Shown here one piece after another: positions 60,861 to 64,000 of a stretch of 64,000 bases of DNA. The position numbers and the translations under genes are program-made. The notes beneath the pieces are model-generated. The model made no database searches and was not told where the DNA came from. It saw nothing but the letters and a program-made list of their open reading frames with translations. Position 1 is the first letter of the stretch; each line of letters opens with the position of its first letter. This DNA is from Halobacteriovorax marinus (GTDB lineage Bacteria; Bdellovibrionota; Bacteriovoracia; Bacteriovoracales; Bacteriovoracaceae). The stretch covers positions 744,001 through 808,000 of the forward strand of contig MAAO01000006.1 in the NCBI GenBank assembly GCA_002163155.1. The letters are read 5' to 3'.

Positions 60861-61100
60861 ATGTGTGACGTATGTAAGGCCGAAGGTTTAGATTCACAAT
60901 TTATGAATGGAAGTAAGAGTAGAATTTCTCCTTCTAAGCTGTTCCGTGTTTTTAAAGGTCAAACTGCCACAATTAAGTTGTGTTCAATTCATGACATACA
61001 ACTCTTTATGCTAGGAGAGCAGAGGTTTCTCTTAGAAAATCTAGGTTTTCTTAAACATCTCAATCATAATCGCAGAAATTTTGTCACAAGTTCATTCTAG
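60861..61100 (+). CDS. Small Cys-pair protein, unknown
   Basis: 79 residues, MCDVCKAEGL at the start (C-x-x-C), then LCSIHDIQLF (C-x-x-H) near residues 50-60, so a possible single zinc site. Basic in the middle, helical at the end (FLLENLGFLKHLNHN). No family recognised. GAGGAAA precedes the ATG. Confidence 0.65.
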   Translation: MCDVCKAEGLDSQFMNGSKSRISPSKLFRVFKGQTATIKLCSIHDIQLFMLGEQRFLLENLGFLKHLNHNRRNFVTSSF

Positions 61101-61118
61101 CCTGATTGGCTCCACTGG

Positions 61119-61139
61119 CCCTATAATAGAGTTATAGGG
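61119..61139 (+). promoter_or_regulatory. Hairpin over the -10 and ribosome-binding site of the aldehyde dehydrogenase gene
   Basis: CCCTATAA-TAGAG-TTATAGGG, a perfect 8-bp stem with a 5-base loop, ends 7 bp before the ATG. It contains TATAAT (61122-61127) and half of AGGGAG. It could be an operator over the promoter, or an RNA hairpin that hides the ribosome-binding site. Confidence 0.5.
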
Positions 61140-61146
61140 AGCACAT

Positions 61147-62568
61147 ATGCAGATTCATTCTTCGTTCATTAATGGACGTTACTCAACTCCAAATTCAAAG
61201 AAAATAAATGTTATCAATAAGTTTGATGGACGTGTGGTTAGTAAAGTTACTTACTGCACTGAAGAAGATATTGAAGAGGCGATTTCAACTTCTAAATTGG
61301 CCTTTGAAGAATATAAGAATTTTAGCGCCGGCAAGAGATATGATCTGATTGCAAAGTTAGTCGCTCTACTTGAAGTTAAGAAGGAAGACTTTGCGACACT
61401 CATTGCACAGGAAGCTGGTAAGCCTATAAGTTATGCTAGAGCAGAAGTTCTTCGGTGTGTGAGTACTTTGAAGTTTGCTCTCGAGGAAAGCCGCAGAGTG
61501 GGAGGAACAGTTGTTCCGATGGATTTTTCCCATGGTGAAAATCGAAATTCATTTACTCAGAAATTTCCCATCGGCCCTATAATTGCCATTGCGCCTTTTA
61601 ACTTTCCTCTAAATTTAGCACTTCATAAAATTGCACCGGCCTTGGCCTGTGGTTGTTCCATAGTATTAAAGCCATCTCCTTATACTCCCTTATCATCTCT
61701 TCTCTTTGCTGAGTTGGTTGAACAAGCAGGATTTCCTAAAGGGGTATTAAATGTTGTTCTTTGTAGTAATGAGCAAAGCGAGTACTTAGTTAAACATGAG
61801 ACTTTCAAAATGCTCTCTTTTACGGGGAGTCCAAAGATTGGTTGGATGTTAAAAAATATCGCAGGAAAAAAGAAAGTCACCCTTGAGCTGGGTGGAAATG
61901 CTGCTGTGATTGTTGATGACAGTGTTGATATAAAGAAAATCGCTGATGATATTGCTGTTGGAGCTTACCTTTATGCGGGACAAATTTGTATCTCTACTCA
62001 GAGAATTATTGTTGAACAATCTATATACGCTGAATTCAAAGAGTTACTCATAGGCGCTATACAGAATATTGCCATTGGAGATCCCCTAGATGAACAAACA
62101 ATCGTTGGACCTCTCATTGATAAAGAACATCTAAGAAGAGTGGAATCTTGGGTGGAAGAATCTAAGAACTCTGGCGCTACAATTCTCTGCGGTGGACGTG
62201 TGTTAAATGAAGATCAAAACCTGTATGAACCTACACTTATAGAAAACCACTCTAATACTGATCTGGTTTTCTGTGAAGAAGTCTTCGGACCAGTGGCCAC
62301 TATTTCTTCATTTAAGGATTTTAATGAAGCTATTACTTTGGTGAATGATTCTAAATTTGGTTTGCAAGCGGGAGTTTTCTCTAATCGCTTAGATAGAATT
62401 AAGCAGGCCTTTAATGAACTGGAAGTTGGCGCCGTACTGGTAAATTCAATCCCTGGTTTTAGAATTGATCACATGCCTTACGGGGGAGTGAAAGATTCTG
62501 GTCTTGGAAAAGAGGGATTGATCTACGCCATTTCTGATATGACCGAAGAAAAACTACTGGTGTTATAA
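61147..62568 (+). CDS. NAD(P)-dependent aldehyde dehydrogenase
   Basis: 473 residues, full-length for the superfamily. E247 in VTLELGGN is the base and C281 in GQICIST the nucleophile; APFNFPLNLALHKIAPALACGCSIVLKPSP is the cofactor-binding region and FGPVATISSF and FGLQAGVFS close the fold. Resembles lactaldehyde/succinate semialdehyde-type enzymes; aldehyde unknown. The GNAT gene starts 2 bp after its stop. Confidence 0.9.
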   Translation: MQIHSSFINGRYSTPNSKKINVINKFDGRVVSKVTYCTEEDIEEAISTSKLAFEEYKNFSAGKRYDLIAKLVALLEVKKEDFATLIAQEAGKPISYARAEVLRCVSTLKFALEESRRVGGTVVPMDFSHGENRNSFTQKFPIGPIIAIAPFNFPLNLALHKIAPALACGCSIVLKPSPYTPLSSLLFAELVEQAGFPKGVLNVVLCSNEQSEYLVKHETFKMLSFTGSPKIGWMLKNIAGKKKVTLELGGNAAVIVDDSVDIKKIADDIAVGAYLYAGQICISTQRIIVEQSIYAEFKELLIGAIQNIAIGDPLDEQTIVGPLIDKEHLRRVESWVEESKNSGATILCGGRVLNEDQNLYEPTLIENHSNTDLVFCEEVFGPVATISSFKDFNEAITLVNDSKFGLQAGVFSNRLDRIKQAFNELEVGAVLVNSIPGFRIDHMPYGGVKDSGLGKEGLIYAISDMTEEKLLVL

Positions 62569-62570
62569 TT

Positions 62571-63128
62571 ATGAGTTTTGAAATTCTACCCATAGAAATT
62601 GATGACGTTGATGAAGTATTAGCTTTCACTGATAAGTGGATTGGTAAGAACTACTACGACAAACAAGAACTCTTAGATATTCTACATATGGGAATACGAG
62701 ATGGCTTGAATGCTTCACTAAAAGCTGTGGTCTCAGGACAGCTGGCCGGAATTCGTATTTCTCTAGCTCCAGGCAATTGGATTAAGCCTACTTCTAGGGG
62801 GCTGACTAAAGACCTTTGGAATGTGGAGAGTGATTCTATGGCCTATTTTAAAAGTCTCTTTGTTTCAGGGGATTTTCAAAAAATAGGAATTGGTAGAGCG
62901 CTTTCATCTGAGTCTATTCGGGTCTTAGGTGAAATGGGGGCCAAGGGAGTTCTCTGTCATTCTTGGCTTGAGTCTCCGGGTAATAGTTCACAGAAATACC
63001 TCTTAAGTTTCGGATTCCAGCCAGTTAAAGAACATAAACTCTTTTGGTCAGTTATAGACTACGTGTGCACTAAATGTGGACCTAGTAAATGTTCTTGTAC
63101 GGCCATTGAAATGGTCAAATACTTATAG
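62571..63128 (+). CDS. GNAT acetyltransferase with C-terminal Cys cluster
   Basis: 185 residues. The acetyl-CoA loop is KSLFVSGDFQKIGIGRALSSESI (about 96-118), the family's Q/R-x-x-G-x-G/A motif; then GAKGVLCHSWLESPGNSSQKYLLSFGFQPV. The C-terminus has C-x2-C-x4-C-x-C (VCTKCGPSKCSCTA), an added zinc- or Fe-S-type site not usual in GNAT proteins. Coupled to the aldehyde dehydrogenase gene. Confidence 0.8.
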   Translation: MSFEILPIEIDDVDEVLAFTDKWIGKNYYDKQELLDILHMGIRDGLNASLKAVVSGQLAGIRISLAPGNWIKPTSRGLTKDLWNVESDSMAYFKSLFVSGDFQKIGIGRALSSESIRVLGEMGAKGVLCHSWLESPGNSSQKYLLSFGFQPVKEHKLFWSVIDYVCTKCGPSKCSCTAIEMVKYL

Positions 63129-63157
63129 AATTTCCTTAAAAATCCGATACCTATATT

Positions 63158-64000
63158 GTGATTTTTAAAGTTTTAATAGTCCTTATTCTGGGATTTACTC
63201 ATATTGGTTGCGCGAATATCTCTTCTTCAAAAAGTAGAGCTCCTTCTTCTATGTCTTTTAATGATACCTGTCATTCTCTCATGTTAAGTTTTATGAATAG
63301 GCGAACTCCTGTAGTCGATGTTCTTGATGAGTTACTTTCTTTAAAAAATATAAATGAAACTTTATTTGAAAATATGAAATTAGATATTTTAAATGACCTT
63401 AAAGAGGGAAAGAATAATAATATCTTTATTACACCACTAGAGAAAATTGCATATATGGAAGCTTATGTAGAGTTCCACAGTAAGTATCCGCTCACTATCA
63501 GTATGGCGGACATCCATAAGAAATTGACCTCAAAAAACCGTAAGAAACTAGCTAAACTTTTAAATGGTGCAGACTTTGATCAAAAGTGGACTAAGAGGAA
63601 GTATCGAAAATTTATTTTTAAATACTACGCTTTAACCAGAGACGCCAAAGAGCGTCCACGTCTATTTACAAACTTTAGTGAAGAAGTTCAGCGCTTCATT
63701 TTAAGAAGAGCGGAACAACAAATTCTCATGGATCACTTTGTAAAAAGAGGTCCTATTGTCTCTAAAATAAGGGCGCGTATAAAATTATCTATTAGTTTAG
63801 TGTTTAATATAATGATGCTTAGAAAAGTAGGAGCGTTCTATAGCTTCTATGAGTTGAAATTATTTTCTCCCAGTGATGAAATTATAGATAAGATTTATAA
63901 GAATGGTCTGCTTAGTGTTAAAGAAGAATTAATCTCACAGTATAAATTAAGATCAGGTATTGAGGTGACATATAATGAGCTTAGGCCTTATATGATTGCT
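63158..64000 (+). CDS. Lipoprotein, truncated by the window end
   Basis: 281 residues from a GTG at 63158 and still open at the last base. MIFKVLIVLILGFTHIGCAN is a lipoprotein signal (C18). The mature part is highly helical and basic, with KKLTSKNRKKLAKLLNGADF and KWTKRKYRKFIFKYYALT and no recognised domain. No start other than the GTG is available upstream of the signal peptide. Confidence 0.75.
   Translation, partial: MIFKVLIVLILGFTHIGCANISSSKSRAPSSMSFNDTCHSLMLSFMNRRTPVVDVLDELLSLKNINETLFENMKLDILNDLKEGKNNNIFITPLEKIAYMEAYVEFHSKYPLTISMADIHKKLTSKNRKKLAKLLNGADFDQKWTKRKYRKFIFKYYALTRDAKERPRLFTNFSEEVQRFILRRAEQQILMDHFVKRGPIVSKIRARIKLSISLVFNIMMLRKVGAFYSFYELKLFSPSDEIIDKIYKNGLLSVKEELISQYKLRSGIEVTYNELRPYMIA

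Noticed and set aside
1-64000. CRISPR arrays, insertion sequences, integrases, rRNA and tRNA genes
   Set aside because: Scanned by eye for direct repeats, transposase motifs and RNA-gene cores; none convincing.

Overview
The window is a compact, AT-rich bacterial chromosome segment. The closest match I can argue from content is a Bdellovibrionota-type predator of the Bacteriovorax/Halobacteriovorax kind. The grounds are many short lipoproteins and secreted proteins without database-type names, seven proteins with response-regulator receiver domains, a lysine-tailed histone-fold protein, a SWIB-domain protein, and unfused periplasmic-solute-binding-like proteins. No 16S rRNA or other decisive marker is present, so the lineage is an inference. 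No rRNA, tRNA, CRISPR array, intact insertion sequence or prophage was seen.

Layout. 1-9.9 kb: two pseudouridine synthases, a TPR protein, a YiiM-like MOSC protein, an HxlR-type regulator facing a small membrane-protein/YciI operon across a double operator, and gene debris including a frameshifted ORF6N-family remnant. Three intergenic regions here carry near-identical promoters. 10-19 kb: a PhyH-type oxygenase, a solute-binding protein, then an operon of a methyltransferase, a dehydrogenase-aminomutase fusion and a lipid-anchored thiol peroxidase; then a large Cys-rich secreted protein and a metallophosphoesterase. 19-29 kb: glutaredoxin-Dus pair, aspartoacylase-like hydrolase, a 976-residue Ig-like-repeat lipoprotein, a DCC protein facing a lipase-maturation-factor-like protein, and a KamA-type radical SAM enzyme coupled to a small Cys-rich protein. 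29-39 kb: a receiver-HD-GYP protein, SWIB protein, papain-like protease, a methyltransferase-like lipoprotein, an M23-like protein and a small sigma/anti-sigma pair. 39-50 kb: Hpt/receiver proteins, the histone-fold protein, an M23 lipoprotein, RmuC, ribosomal protein L25, and a secreted protein built of about eleven two-Cys repeats whose signal peptide seems to be encoded through the L25 terminator. 50-64 kb: TrmB-like enzyme, Grx2, an LplT-PlsC type fusion, a T4 PseT-like phosphatase, lipoproteins, MFS transporter, transketolase, aldehyde dehydrogenase, a GNAT enzyme, and a lipoprotein cut by the window end.

How it fits together. The region is mostly a mosaic of short transcription units rather than one pathway. 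Convergent genes repeatedly end within 0-8 bp of each other or overlap, with few intrinsic terminators; clear ones follow the histone, SWIB, L25, a 44-residue membrane peptide and a lipoprotein gene. The most unusual items are the histone with an N-terminal lysine tail, the methyltransferase/fusion/peroxidase operon, the Cys-repeat secreted protein, and the lipoprotein with a methyltransferase fold. All functions are read from motifs by eye; no searches were run.
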